The notes under the pieces were generated by a model. That model had not been told where the DNA came from, did not search any database, and was given only the letters and a program-made list of their open reading frames with translations. From Rhodoferax lacus (GTDB taxonomy: Bacteria > Pseudomonadota > Gammaproteobacteria > Burkholderiales > Burkholderiaceae_C), in NCBI RefSeq assembly GCF_003415675.1, contig NZ_QFZK01000006.1, positions 124,001 to 188,000 of the forward strand: 64,000 nt of DNA, read 5' to 3'. Both the position numbers and the translations under genes were made by a program. Shown piece by piece: positions 1 through 8,211 of the stretch (within the stretch, counting starts at the first letter, position 1; the number at the start of each line of letters is the position of its first letter).

Positions 1-202
1 CCAATTCCACTTTTTGCGTGTCGACGTCCGGGCCCGGCGGCAGGGGCAGCAGTGCATCCGAAGGGTGGGTAATGGCGCGGAAGCGCTCGTGCTCCGCCAG
101 AACGGTAACGGCCTGCGTCTCCTGGCCCTTGCAAGCGGGCAACAACAGCGTGGCCGTGATTGTGAACAATCCAGCCAGAGCCCAGCCTGCCTTTGTCTTC
201 AT
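1..202 (-). CDS. Partial lipoprotein, probably cytochrome c peroxidase (MauG/CcpA type), N-terminus only
   Basis: An open frame starts with ATG at 202 and runs leftward out of the window, giving the first 67 residues. It begins with a lysine-containing n-region, a hydrophobic stretch and a lipobox ending LLPAC, so it looks like a lipoprotein. The following segment (HPSDALLPLPPGP, then DTQKVELG) resembles the region just before the RRLFHD motif of di-haem cytochrome c peroxidases. The haem motifs lie outside the window, so the family call is an inference from this short stretch. The lipoprotein signal is seen directly. Confidence 0.5.
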   Translation of the reverse strand, partial: MKTKAGWALAGLFTITATLLLPACKGQETQAVTVLAEHERFRAITHPSDALLPLPPGPDVDTQKVEL

Positions 203-544
203 GTGCGTGACCCTCCGCTGCGTCAGCTTTGCGCTGGCGCAGTTTCAGCTTAGCGCAGGAACACCCAGTCGCACATTGACGTGGGGCAAACCGGTGTGTT
301 TTAGGGACGCTTGCGTGGCGAAAGTTGTGGATTCAGTGACCAGCGCGTTGAAGAGCCATAGTTCCTCCTGTATGGCAGGGTCCTTTGTGTAAGATCGCGC
401 ACCACACGCTCACCGTCCGGATGAGCGGCATTTCACAACGCATGCTGACACCCACCCTGAAGCAACCGGATGAACGCCCTTGAACCATGACACACAGGCT
501 TCAAGCGCTGTCCCGCGGTGCGGCAGGCCACCGGAGGCACCGCC
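203..544. other. Intergenic region between divergent genes; contains an 11-bp near-direct repeat
   Basis: These 342 bases separate the leftward lipoprotein gene from the rightward AraC-type gene, so both promoters should lie here. I see no convincing gene. An 11-base motif CCGGATGAGCG at 417-427 recurs as CCGGATGAACG at 466-476, which could be a regulator site, but this is weak. Confidence 0.4.
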
Positions 545-1618
545 ATGGTAGCCATCGATTTCAACAGCGCCTCCCATGTCTATTACCAGTCGGCGCAAAG
601 TAAGCTGCTCAACAGCTACTTTGTGGATCTGATTGAAGCCGTCGGTGAATATGGTGCCATCAAGAATTTGAATGAAATCCTGAAGGCCGAGAAACTCAAC
701 ACGGTCACGCTGCTGCAGGATTCGGACAAGCGCACCTTTGCGCTGTACTACAGGCTGCTGGGCACCCTGCACCAGATCGGCACCACACCCGGAATTGGCC
801 TTCGACTTGGAACCTTTGACAACCTTTCCAAGTTTGGCATCTATGGCTATGCCATGCTGGCCTGTTCCAACTACGCACAGTTCTCGGCGGTTGCCAGAAG
901 AATATTCAAGGCCATCTACCAAAACATAGATGCCAACGTGCAGATCCAAACCAAACAGATCCGGATTTCCTACATGCCCATGCTGCCGGTCAGTTATGGC
1001 TACACGCCCATCATGGAGCAGATCATCACAACCGCGTTCTCGCTGTTCAAAAACCTGTTTGGAAAAAACCTGCCCTGGAACCACTGCGAAGTCCGGCTCT
1101 CCTATGCGCCGCCCAGCTACGTGCAGCTGTACAAGGACTGCATCCCCTGCAAGATCACCTTCAACCAGGCGCAAACGGAACTGGTGTTGCCCCTGGGCTG
1201 GCAGGACTTGCCCATCGCCTCGGGTGACGAGACCCTGTCGCTCATCGTGGGCGAGCAATTCAAGACCATGCTCAACGGCCTGGATAGCCAGAACCGGCTG
1301 GCAGACCGCATACGCCAAGACCTGTACTACAGCCTTGGAAACCGCATGCTGGGGGCACAGGACGTTGCCAAAAAATACAACATGACGGAGCGCACGCTGA
1401 GAAACCGCCTGACTGCAGAAGACACGTCATTTCGCCAACTGGTAGCGGAAGTCCGGATGAATTTGGCGACGCGATACCTGGTTGAAACCACACTGTCCAT
1501 TCAGGAAATAGCGCACCTGCTGGGCTACGCACAAACGCAGAACTTCTACTATTTTTTCGGCCAGCAATTGAATGTGACGCCGGAAAAATTCCGCGCCTCC
1601 AAGCGATCTGCCAGCTAG
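545..1618 (+). CDS. AraC-family transcriptional regulator
   Basis: Protein of 357 residues. The N-terminal two thirds resemble the AraC arabinose-binding-like effector domain found in OruR/ArgR-type regulators. The last ~95 residues are an AraC helix-turn-helix pair (DVAKKYNMTERTLRNRL, then IQEIAHLLGYAQTQNFYYFF). ATG 545 is chosen over the in-frame GTG at 518 because GGAGG at 533-537 sits seven bases upstream of it. It heads the rightward catabolic arm and is the obvious candidate activator of the flavin reductase/monooxygenase pair downstream. The effector is unknown; an aromatic substrate or intermediate is an inference from context. Confidence 0.88.
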   Translation: MVAIDFNSASHVYYQSAQSKLLNSYFVDLIEAVGEYGAIKNLNEILKAEKLNTVTLLQDSDKRTFALYYRLLGTLHQIGTTPGIGLRLGTFDNLSKFGIYGYAMLACSNYAQFSAVARRIFKAIYQNIDANVQIQTKQIRISYMPMLPVSYGYTPIMEQIITTAFSLFKNLFGKNLPWNHCEVRLSYAPPSYVQLYKDCIPCKITFNQAQTELVLPLGWQDLPIASGDETLSLIVGEQFKTMLNGLDSQNRLADRIRQDLYYSLGNRMLGAQDVAKKYNMTERTLRNRLTAEDTSFRQLVAEVRMNLATRYLVETTLSIQEIAHLLGYAQTQNFYYFFGQQLNVTPEKFRASKRSAS

Positions 1619-1625
1619 TACGGCT

Positions 1626-1643
1626 GCGCGCCGTTCGGCGCGC
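1626..1643 (+). terminator. Short GC hairpin after the AraC-type gene
   Basis: A perfect 8-bp inverted repeat, GCGCGCCG/CGGCGCGC, starts eight bases after the stop codon. There is no T-run behind it, so it would be a weak or Rho-assisted terminator at best. Confidence 0.35.
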
Positions 1644-1762
1644 GCATCCCGTCCTGGGTTCCCTTAGCTTCTTCCTCACAGACCCGTAAGGCGCACCGTA
1701 CGCAGGCCTACGCGTTCGCCCTGCGCATGGGCTTTCCGGGGTTTTGGTGTGCGTCTGGATAT

Positions 1763-1799
1763 TGCCGAAAATCCGAATTTCATTTCCGTTTTTCCGAAT
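1763..1799 (+). promoter_or_regulatory. Candidate AraC-type operator upstream of the flavin reductase gene
   Basis: The 333-base gap between the regulator and the reductase gene has no credible gene. It contains TCCGAAT at 1772-1778 and again at 1793-1799. The two copies are 21 bp apart, two helical turns, as expected for half-sites of an AraC dimer. Related variants (TGCCGAA at 1763, TTCCGTT nearby) lie in the same stretch. It is about 150 bp upstream of the ATG at 1952. Inference from spacing and position only. Confidence 0.4.
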
Positions 1800-1951
1800 C
1801 ACAAAAGGCGTGCGGCTTACTACCATTTGCACCACGCCACATCGCTCGCAGGGATGTTCAGCCACCCGGTTGGCTGACCCAGCGCGCATGTTCAGGAGTG
1901 TCTTCAAGGAAACGTAAATGAACTACCAAAGACCAATCAGGACGACAAATC

Positions 1952-2440
1952 ATGAACAAATTTGACAGCAGGGAACTGCGCACGGCCATGGGTCGCTTCA
2001 CCACGGGTGTCACGGCCATCAGCTGGGACCACGACGGCGAGCCCATGGCCATGACGGTGAACGCCTTCATGTCCATTTCCATATCGCCTCCCCTGCTGGC
2101 GGTATCGGTGAAGGACGCATCCCGGTTCCACCGCCAGATCACCGAGCAAAGCCAATTTGCCGTGAATGTCCTGTCACAGGACCAGGCCGATATCAGCCGG
2201 CATTTTGGGGGCAGTCCCCAGGAGGGAATTGGGCGACCCTTCTCGTACCGGGACGGTGTCCCGGTGATCAATGGCGCCATCGTGAGTTTTATCTGCAAGG
2301 CTGAAAACATCATCCAGGCCGGAGACCACCATATCTATACCGGCGCCATCGAGGTGATCTCGGACATTGAAGAGCTGGAGCCGTTGATCTTCTTCGGCGG
2401 CAAGTATTTCGAACCTGCACAAGGCGTTGTCTCACGCTGA
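1952..2440 (+). CDS. Flavin reductase, small component of a two-component monooxygenase
   Basis: Protein of 162 residues covering the whole FMN-binding split-barrel flavin reductase domain (HpaC/HsaB type). Family signatures are the N-terminal MGRFTTGVTAIS, the middle VNAFMSISISPPLLAVSV and FAVNVLS. It would use NAD(P)H to reduce FMN or FAD and hand the free reduced flavin to an oxygenase. The oxygenase gene begins 47 bases downstream on the same strand, the usual arrangement for such pairs. The length is typical. The specific partner substrate cannot be read from the sequence. Confidence 0.9.
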   Translation: MNKFDSRELRTAMGRFTTGVTAISWDHDGEPMAMTVNAFMSISISPPLLAVSVKDASRFHRQITEQSQFAVNVLSQDQADISRHFGGSPQEGIGRPFSYRDGVPVINGAIVSFICKAENIIQAGDHHIYTGAIEVISDIEELEPLIFFGGKYFEPAQGVVSR

Positions 2441-2487
2441 ATAAATTTTGAGACGGTGTGATTTAGTTCAATAAAAAAGAGGTGACT

Positions 2488-3711
2488 ATGAACGACAGAA
2501 ATGTGAATGCGCTCAAGGAAATATCCGAGGGCGAGTTGAAGAACACACAGCAAGTTCTCATCGAGAAGGCACGGGCCCTGCTGCCCTTGATCCGGTCCAA
2601 CGCCGAGAAGACGGACCGGGAGCGCCGTACCGCTGAAGAGAACATTCAGGCCATGCAAGCGGCCGGTCTGTTCAAGATGATGGTGCCCAGGCGTTACGGT
2701 GGGCAGGAGGTGGATTTCCGCACCAACATGGAAGTGGTCTCGATCGTGGCGGAGGCCTGCGGCGGTACCTCGTGGGTGCTAAACCTCATCAGCGTCTGCG
2801 CCTGGTTTACGGCACTGTTTCCGGCCCAGGCACAGGATGAGGTGTTTGGTGCGGACAACGATGCACGCGTTGCAGGCGTGTTCATGCCATCGGGAACCCT
2901 GAAGCGCGTGGAGGGCGGAATCCGGGTGTCGGGCAAGTGGTACTACTCGTCGGGCTGCCTGCACGCCAATTGGGGAATGCTCGGTCTGATGGAACTGGAC
3001 GCAGATGGAAACCCCATGGACCAGTACCTCGGGCTGGCACCGATGGCTGAACTCGAAATAGAGGACACCTGGTACACCACCGGCATGCGGGGCAGCGGCA
3101 GCAACTGCCTGGTTGCCAAGGACGTTTTCATACCGGAACACAGAATGCTCTCGCTCTCCAAAGCCATTGCGGGTGACTACGGTACCGAGTTCAAGGAGGA
3201 GGCGGTGTACCGCTCAGCCTTCATACCCGTTGCTTCCCTTGTGATTGCCGTTCCCCAGTTGGGACTGGCCAGGGCGGCATTGAAATACGTGATTGACAAG
3301 TCGCAGAACAGGCCCATCTCCTACACCTTCGTCAAGAAGCAGGCCGACTCCGTCGGCTTCCAGCTGCAGGTGGCAGACGCTGCGATGAAGATTGAAACCG
3401 CCTATCTGCATGCCTGTCGCGCCGCCGACGACATCGACAACTGGGCCAAGTCCGACCACTACATGGACTACCTCACGCGGGCACGGGTGAAGGCCGATTC
3501 GTCCGAATTGGCACGCCATGTGCACGACGCCATGGAGATCTTGATGACTGCCCATGGCGCCGCCAGCTTCGCAGAAAGCAGCCCGATGCAAAGGCTCTGG
3601 CGCGACTCATCAACGGCCAGCCGCCATGGCGCCGTGCTGTCAGCACTTTCCAACGAATGCTACGGCAAGGCATTGCTGGGTGTTGCGAACGACTTGACGC
3701 CCCTGGTCTGA
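2488..3711 (+). CDS. Acyl-CoA-dehydrogenase-fold flavin-dependent monooxygenase (HsaA/HpaB-C2-like)
   Basis: Protein of 407 residues with an acyl-CoA dehydrogenase fold: an N-terminal helical domain (MMVPRRYGGQEVDF), a central beta domain (SGKWYYSSGC, then WYTTGMRGSGSN) and a C-terminal helical bundle (HDAMEILMTAHGAASF). Group D two-component aromatic hydroxylases such as HsaA and 4-hydroxyphenylacetate hydroxylase have this architecture, and adjacency to a flavin reductase supports hydroxylase rather than dehydrogenase activity. ATG 2488 is preferred to GTG 2482 because AAGAGGTG lies at a suitable distance. It probably ortho-hydroxylates a phenolic substrate to prepare it for ring cleavage; resorcinol-type or larger substrates are both possible. 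Confidence 0.85.
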   Translation: MNDRNVNALKEISEGELKNTQQVLIEKARALLPLIRSNAEKTDRERRTAEENIQAMQAAGLFKMMVPRRYGGQEVDFRTNMEVVSIVAEACGGTSWVLNLISVCAWFTALFPAQAQDEVFGADNDARVAGVFMPSGTLKRVEGGIRVSGKWYYSSGCLHANWGMLGLMELDADGNPMDQYLGLAPMAELEIEDTWYTTGMRGSGSNCLVAKDVFIPEHRMLSLSKAIAGDYGTEFKEEAVYRSAFIPVASLVIAVPQLGLARAALKYVIDKSQNRPISYTFVKKQADSVGFQLQVADAAMKIETAYLHACRAADDIDNWAKSDHYMDYLTRARVKADSSELARHVHDAMEILMTAHGAASFAESSPMQRLWRDSSTASRHGAVLSALSNECYGKALLGVANDLTPLV

Positions 3712-3753
3712 GCCGGCAACAACACAACAGCTAGCCGCTGGCTGCTGATGTGC

Positions 3754-3790
3754 TGACGTGCTGCCGTGCTTGCAGCACGGCAGCACGTCA
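3754..3790 (+). repeat. Perfect 17-bp hairpin between the monooxygenase and DUF1302 genes
   Basis: Positions 3754-3770 are the exact reverse complement of 3774-3790, with a 3-base loop. It lies 42 bases after the monooxygenase stop and about 90 bases before the next start codon. No T-run follows. It may act as an intercistronic stabiliser or partial terminator, attenuating expression of the envelope genes. Confidence 0.6.
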
Positions 3791-3877
3791 GTATGAACAG
3801 CGCAGGCAGACGATGCTTGCGTTGGACCTTCGTTCGGCCGTTCGGCCTGACACCATTATTTTTATAAGGAGACAAAA

Positions 3878-5682
3878 TTGAAGCATCTATCCACCCACGC
3901 GTCCAAGCCACGTGCCGCAGGTCTGCCGCGCAAGCGCGTAGTCGCTATGGCCATCACCGCACTGCTCTGCGGCAGCGCCTTCGCCTTTGAGATCGAAGGC
4001 GACTCCGATGTGAAGGTCCGCTGGGACACCAGCATCAAATACACCGGCGCCTGGCGGCTGGGCGGCGCCGATCTGTGGGTTGCGAACCAGAACGGCGCCC
4101 AGCCCAATACCGACTTCGGAGACCTGAGCTTCTCCTCCGGCCAGCAAATCAATGACCGCTTTGACCTGAGCTCCTCCCTCGATGTGTCTTACAAGAACTT
4201 CGGCTTGCGTGTGTCAGGCTCGGCCTGGAATGACTCGGTCTACGCCAAGGGCAGCGGCAACTACCCGTCAGGTGCCGGAAGGCCTCCCAACTACCAGGCG
4301 GCATTTCCTGGCTCCCTGGCCGGAGGCGCCAACAATGTGTATGGGCCCAGCGCCAAAAATACCATGGGCCAGATGTCGGAACTGCAGGATGCGTTTGTCC
4401 GTGGGAAATTTGACCTGGGTGAGCAAAGTGTTTCGGTGCGCCTGGGCAACCACAGCCTGATCTATGGTGAATCCCTTTTTCTGGGCGCCAACGGCATTGC
4501 AGCCGCGCAAGGGCCTGCGGATTTGGTCAAGGCGCTGTCCCTGCCGAATGCACTGTTCAAGGACATTGCCATACCGGTCAACCAGTTGTCGGCCACTTGG
4601 GCCTTGGGCGATGGGTTGGCACTGGAGGCCTATACCCAGTTTGAGTGGAAGCCCCTGCGTGTTCCTGCCGCCGGCAGCTATTTCAGTGGCGGCGATTTCG
4701 TCGGAGAGGGCGGCAACCTGATGCTGCATCCATTTGGCTGCGTGCCGGCCTTGCCAGGCAACAACGCCGCCTGCGGCGCGCCGGGCTATCCCTTCAACAA
4801 CTCCACGGGTCTGGCTACCCGCGGGCAGGACTTCAACGGCAGCGACAGCGGGCAGTTCGGTTTGCATCTCGCCTTCAAGGCCGGTGACGTGGACTACGGA
4901 CTTTACGCCGCCAGGTACGACAGCAAGGCCCCGATCCCGGTGCTCAATGTGGCCTCGATCGTGCAGGGCAAAGGGGCCTGGGTGGCGGCGTGTACAACCT
5001 GATGTACGCCCGTGACATCTCGGTCTATGGCGCCAGCTTCTCCACCGTATGGGCAGGCACCAGTGTGGCCGGTGAGATCTCCACACGCCAGAACACGCCG
5101 CTGGCGGTGCCGGGGGACCTGATCATCAACTCGGCGGTGAGCAATGCCGACAACAGCAACAACACGCCCTATGCACGCGGCAACTCACTGCACCTGAATC
5201 TGTCGGCCATCGCACTGTTGGGCGGCAATGCCCTGTGGGACGGTGCCAGCCTGGTGGGTGAGGTCGCCTACAACCAGCTGCTGGACGTGACCCACCGCCC
5301 GGCCTTTGGGCCCACAGCACCCAACCCGCTCAACGCCACGCACACCGACAGCGCAACGGCCATACGCATGGTGTTCCAGCCGGAGTTCTTTCAGGTGCTG
5401 CCCAATGTGGACCTGCAAGTGCCGATCGGCCTGGGTTATGGCCTGAGCGGACGCTCCTCGATTGTGGCGCTGAGTCCCGAAGGCGGCGGCGACTTCAGCC
5501 TGGGCCTGAATGCCACCATCAACCGAAGCTGGAAGGCGGCACTGACCATGACCCACTACTTTGGCGAGGGCGGTACGGCGCCGTCCCCCACAACCAATCC
5601 GAAGACAGCGACCTCGGCGTCCTACAAGCAGATTTACGCCGACCGCGACTTCATCGCCTTCACGCTGCAAACCACGTTCTAA
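3878..5682 (+). pseudogene. DUF1302 outer-membrane protein gene with a frameshift near 4970-4990
   Basis: Two overlapping frames together make one protein of about 600 residues, the usual DUF1302 length. The first frame starts at TTG 3878 behind AAGGAG, encodes a signal peptide ending around AFAFE, and stops at 5000-5002 after WVAACTT. The continuation (VYNLMYARDISVYGASFSTVW, a typical DUF1302 segment, to the terminal FTLQTTF) lies in another frame from about 4972 to 5682. The shift falls in a G-rich stretch with an AAAGGGG run and a GGTGGCGGCG run. Family members are predicted beta-rich outer-membrane proteins found next to DUF1329 and RND genes in aromatic, steroid and terpenoid clusters. 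Either the gene is broken or the sequence has a one-base indel. Confidence 0.85.
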
Positions 5683-5711
5683 GTTCAAAAAGCAATTATC
5701 AGGAGACACAC

Positions 5712-7052
5712 ATGATTCGACACACTATGACTGGCCTTGCCATGGCGGCAAGCCTGGCACTTGGCACGGCCGCCATCGCAGCCGTCAGCGCCGACGAGGC
5801 AGCAACGCTCAAGACCACGCTCACGCCCCTGGGCGCAGAGCGGGCTGGCAGCAAGGACGGCGCCATCCCCGCGTGGGACGGTGCCTACACCAAGCCCATT
5901 GCGGGCAGTGCCAACGGCAAATACCCCGACCCGTTCGCAAGCGAAAAGCCCAGCGCACAAATCACCGCCAGCAACGCCGCTGAATTCGCGGCCAAGCTGT
6001 CGGAAGGCACCCAGGCCTTGCTGAAAAAATACCCGAGCTACCGCCTGGACGTCTATCCCACGCACCGCACGGCTGGTGCGCCGCAGTGGGTATACGACAA
6101 CACCTTCAAGGCCGCCACCAGTGCCAAGCTCAGCGACAACGGGCTGAGCTTTGAGGGAGCCTGGGGCGCCGTGCCCTTTCCCATTCCCAAGAATGGCAAC
6201 GAGGTGATGTGGAACCACTTGGTGCGCCCGCGTCCCACCGCGTTCGACATCAACTACCGCAACCTGGTGAGCACCTCCGACGGCAAGCTCAGCATGGCCT
6301 CCAAAGGGGAGCTGCATGGGCTCTCGTCCTACTACCAGAAGGACGGCAGCGCCGAAAAGTCCAACAAGGTGTTTGGCCTCACCCGCTTCAACACCACCGC
6401 GCCGGTTTTCAAGGCTGGTGAGGCCGTGGTGGCCCACGACACACTGGACATGGCCAAGGAGCCACAGGCCTGGCAGTACCTGGTAGGCCAGCGCCGCGTG
6501 CGCCGCACGCCCACCATCGGCTACGACACACCGGACTTTGTGGCGTCGGGCGCCAACTACTTTGACGAGGTGTACGGCTTCATGGGGCGCCTGGACCGCT
6601 ACAACTGGAAGTTGATCGGCAAGAAGGAAATGCTGATCCCCTACAACAACAACAGGTTCTTTGCCGCCGGTGACGACAAGGCGTTTGTACCCTCGCACAC
6701 CAACCCCGGCGCCGTGCGCTGGGAGATGCACCGCGTGTGGGTGGTGGAGGCCACGCTGGCTCCCGGCAAACGCCACGTGGTGCCCAAGCGCCGCTACTAC
6801 ATTGACGAAGACAGCTGGGCGGTGATGCTGATGGACGGCTTTGACTCCGAAGGCAAGCTGTGGCGCACGGCACAGGTCATGAACCTGCTGGTGCCCGAAG
6901 CCGGACTGCACGCCACCAACACCGGCGTGGTCTACAACCTGGAAGCCAGCACCATGTCCGTCATCCAATACCTGGATGCCTACAAGGTGGTCGCCCCACG
7001 CCCGCTCAACCACTGGTCCGCCGATGCCCTCAGTGCAGACAGTTCGCAGTAA
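5712..7052 (+). CDS. DUF1329 family outer-membrane-associated protein
   Basis: Protein of 446 residues with an N-terminal signal peptide (MIRHTMTGLAMAASLALGTAAIAA). The mature part carries DUF1329 features: PLGAERAGSKDGAIPAW near the start, and RRVRRTPTIGYDTPDF and YNNNRFFA in the middle. DUF1329 proteins have a LolB-like beta architecture and are nearly always encoded beside DUF1302 and an RND pump. AGGAGA precedes ATG 5712, and the gap to the DUF1302 stop is 29 bases, so the genes are cotranscribed. The molecular function is not established. Handling a hydrophobic substrate or product across the envelope is inferred from association. Confidence 0.88.
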   Translation: MIRHTMTGLAMAASLALGTAAIAAVSADEAATLKTTLTPLGAERAGSKDGAIPAWDGAYTKPIAGSANGKYPDPFASEKPSAQITASNAAEFAAKLSEGTQALLKKYPSYRLDVYPTHRTAGAPQWVYDNTFKAATSAKLSDNGLSFEGAWGAVPFPIPKNGNEVMWNHLVRPRPTAFDINYRNLVSTSDGKLSMASKGELHGLSSYYQKDGSAEKSNKVFGLTRFNTTAPVFKAGEAVVAHDTLDMAKEPQAWQYLVGQRRVRRTPTIGYDTPDFVASGANYFDEVYGFMGRLDRYNWKLIGKKEMLIPYNNNRFFAAGDDKAFVPSHTNPGAVRWEMHRVWVVEATLAPGKRHVVPKRRYYIDEDSWAVMLMDGFDSEGKLWRTAQVMNLLVPEAGLHATNTGVVYNLEASTMSVIQYLDAYKVVAPRPLNHWSADALSADSSQ

Positions 7053-7116
7053 GCGCACAGCCCACTGCAGCAGCGCACAGCCAGGCATGTTTTCTTTCCC
7101 CACCAAGGCACGCGTC

Positions 7117-8211
7117 ATGGCGCGTGCGCTGATGAAGGCCGCCTGGGTGGCACTGCTGGCCAGTGGCACCCAGGCCGCGGACATCCATCTGCTACAGCAG
7201 CCGTCGAGCCTGTCGGTCAAGGCCGACAGGTCCGTGCAACTGGGCACGGCCCAGGCAGGCGCGCGCCTGGTCTCCGTCGGTGAGCGCGGCCTGGTGCTGG
7301 TATCGGACGACAACGGCAAAACCTGGCAGCAACGCCAGACCCCGGTGTCGGTCACGCTTACCCGCGTTGCCTTTGTCAATGACCAGACCGGCTGGGCCAT
7401 AGGCCATGCGGGTGTGGTGCTGGCCACGCAGGATGGTGGCAACACCTGGGTGAAGCAGCTTGACGGCCAACAGGCCGCCGCACTGGAGCGGGATGCGGCC
7501 CAGGCCAACGCCACCGCCAACGCGGGTGATGCCACCGTACAAAGGCGACTGGCCGATGCGCAGCGGCTCGTCGCAGACGGCGCCGACAAGCCCCTTCTGG
7601 CGCTGCACTTTCTGGACGCCCGGCGCGGCCTGGTGGTGGGAGCGTTTGGCATGGGCTTCGCAACGGCCGATGGTGGCCAGACCTGGCAGTCGGTCATGGG
7701 GGCGCTTGGCGCCGCCAATGGGCGCCACCTCTACGGCATCCATGCGCAGGGGGACAACCTGCTGCTGGTGGGTGAGCAGGGGCTGGTGCTCCAGTCCAGC
7801 AACGGGGGCAACAGCTTTTCCAGGCTGCCTTTCCCCGGCAAAGGCTCGCTGTTTGGCGCACTGGGCAACCACAAGGGTGATGCCTTGCTGGTTTATGGCC
7901 TCAAGGGCCATGCCTACCGCAGCACCGACGCCGGGGCGCAGTGGGACCGGATTGATATGCCCCCGGTATCGCTGGTTGCGGGCCTTCGCCTGAAGGACGG
8001 CACCATGCTGCTGGCCGACGAGTCCGGCCAGCTGCGGCGCAGCGATGACGACGGGCTGCATTTCGTGCCCGTTCCCCTGGCCCGCACCATGGTGTTGGCG
8101 GGGCTGGTGCAAGCCCGTGATGGTGCGCTGGTCGCCAGCGGCATTCGCGGCAGTGTGCGGCTGGACCTGGCCGCAGACGCCAAGCAAAACAACAAGAAAG
8201 ACAAGCCATGA
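7117..8211 (+). CDS. Exported YCF48/BNR-repeat beta-propeller protein
   Basis: Protein of 364 residues with a signal peptide (MARALMKAAWVALLASGTQA). The mature part contains at least six Asp-box-like repeats, such as SDDNGKTW, TQDGGNTW, TADGGQTW, SSNGGNSF, STDAGAQW and SDDDGLHF, spaced as in YCF48/HCF136 beta-propellers. ATG 7117 has AAGG eight bases upstream; ATG 7087 is an in-frame alternative adding ten residues. The stop overlaps the ATG of the RND gene by four bases, indicating translational coupling. In DUF1302/DUF1329/RND clusters this protein is thought to be a periplasmic assembly or accessory partner of the pump, which is inference here. Confidence 0.85.
   Translation: MARALMKAAWVALLASGTQAADIHLLQQPSSLSVKADRSVQLGTAQAGARLVSVGERGLVLVSDDNGKTWQQRQTPVSVTLTRVAFVNDQTGWAIGHAGVVLATQDGGNTWVKQLDGQQAAALERDAAQANATANAGDATVQRRLADAQRLVADGADKPLLALHFLDARRGLVVGAFGMGFATADGGQTWQSVMGALGAANGRHLYGIHAQGDNLLLVGEQGLVLQSSNGGNSFSRLPFPGKGSLFGALGNHKGDALLVYGLKGHAYRSTDAGAQWDRIDMPPVSLVAGLRLKDGTMLLADESGQLRRSDDDGLHFVPVPLARTMVLAGLVQARDGALVASGIRGSVRLDLAADAKQNNKKDKP

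Noticed and set aside
14..392. Plus-strand frames at the left edge
   Set aside because: They are antisense to the lipoprotein signal sequence read from 202 leftward, which has a real lipobox and is the better explanation.
1727..1921. A 64-residue frame upstream of the flavin reductase
   Set aside because: No family or ribosome binding site; the region looks like a promoter with operator half-sites.
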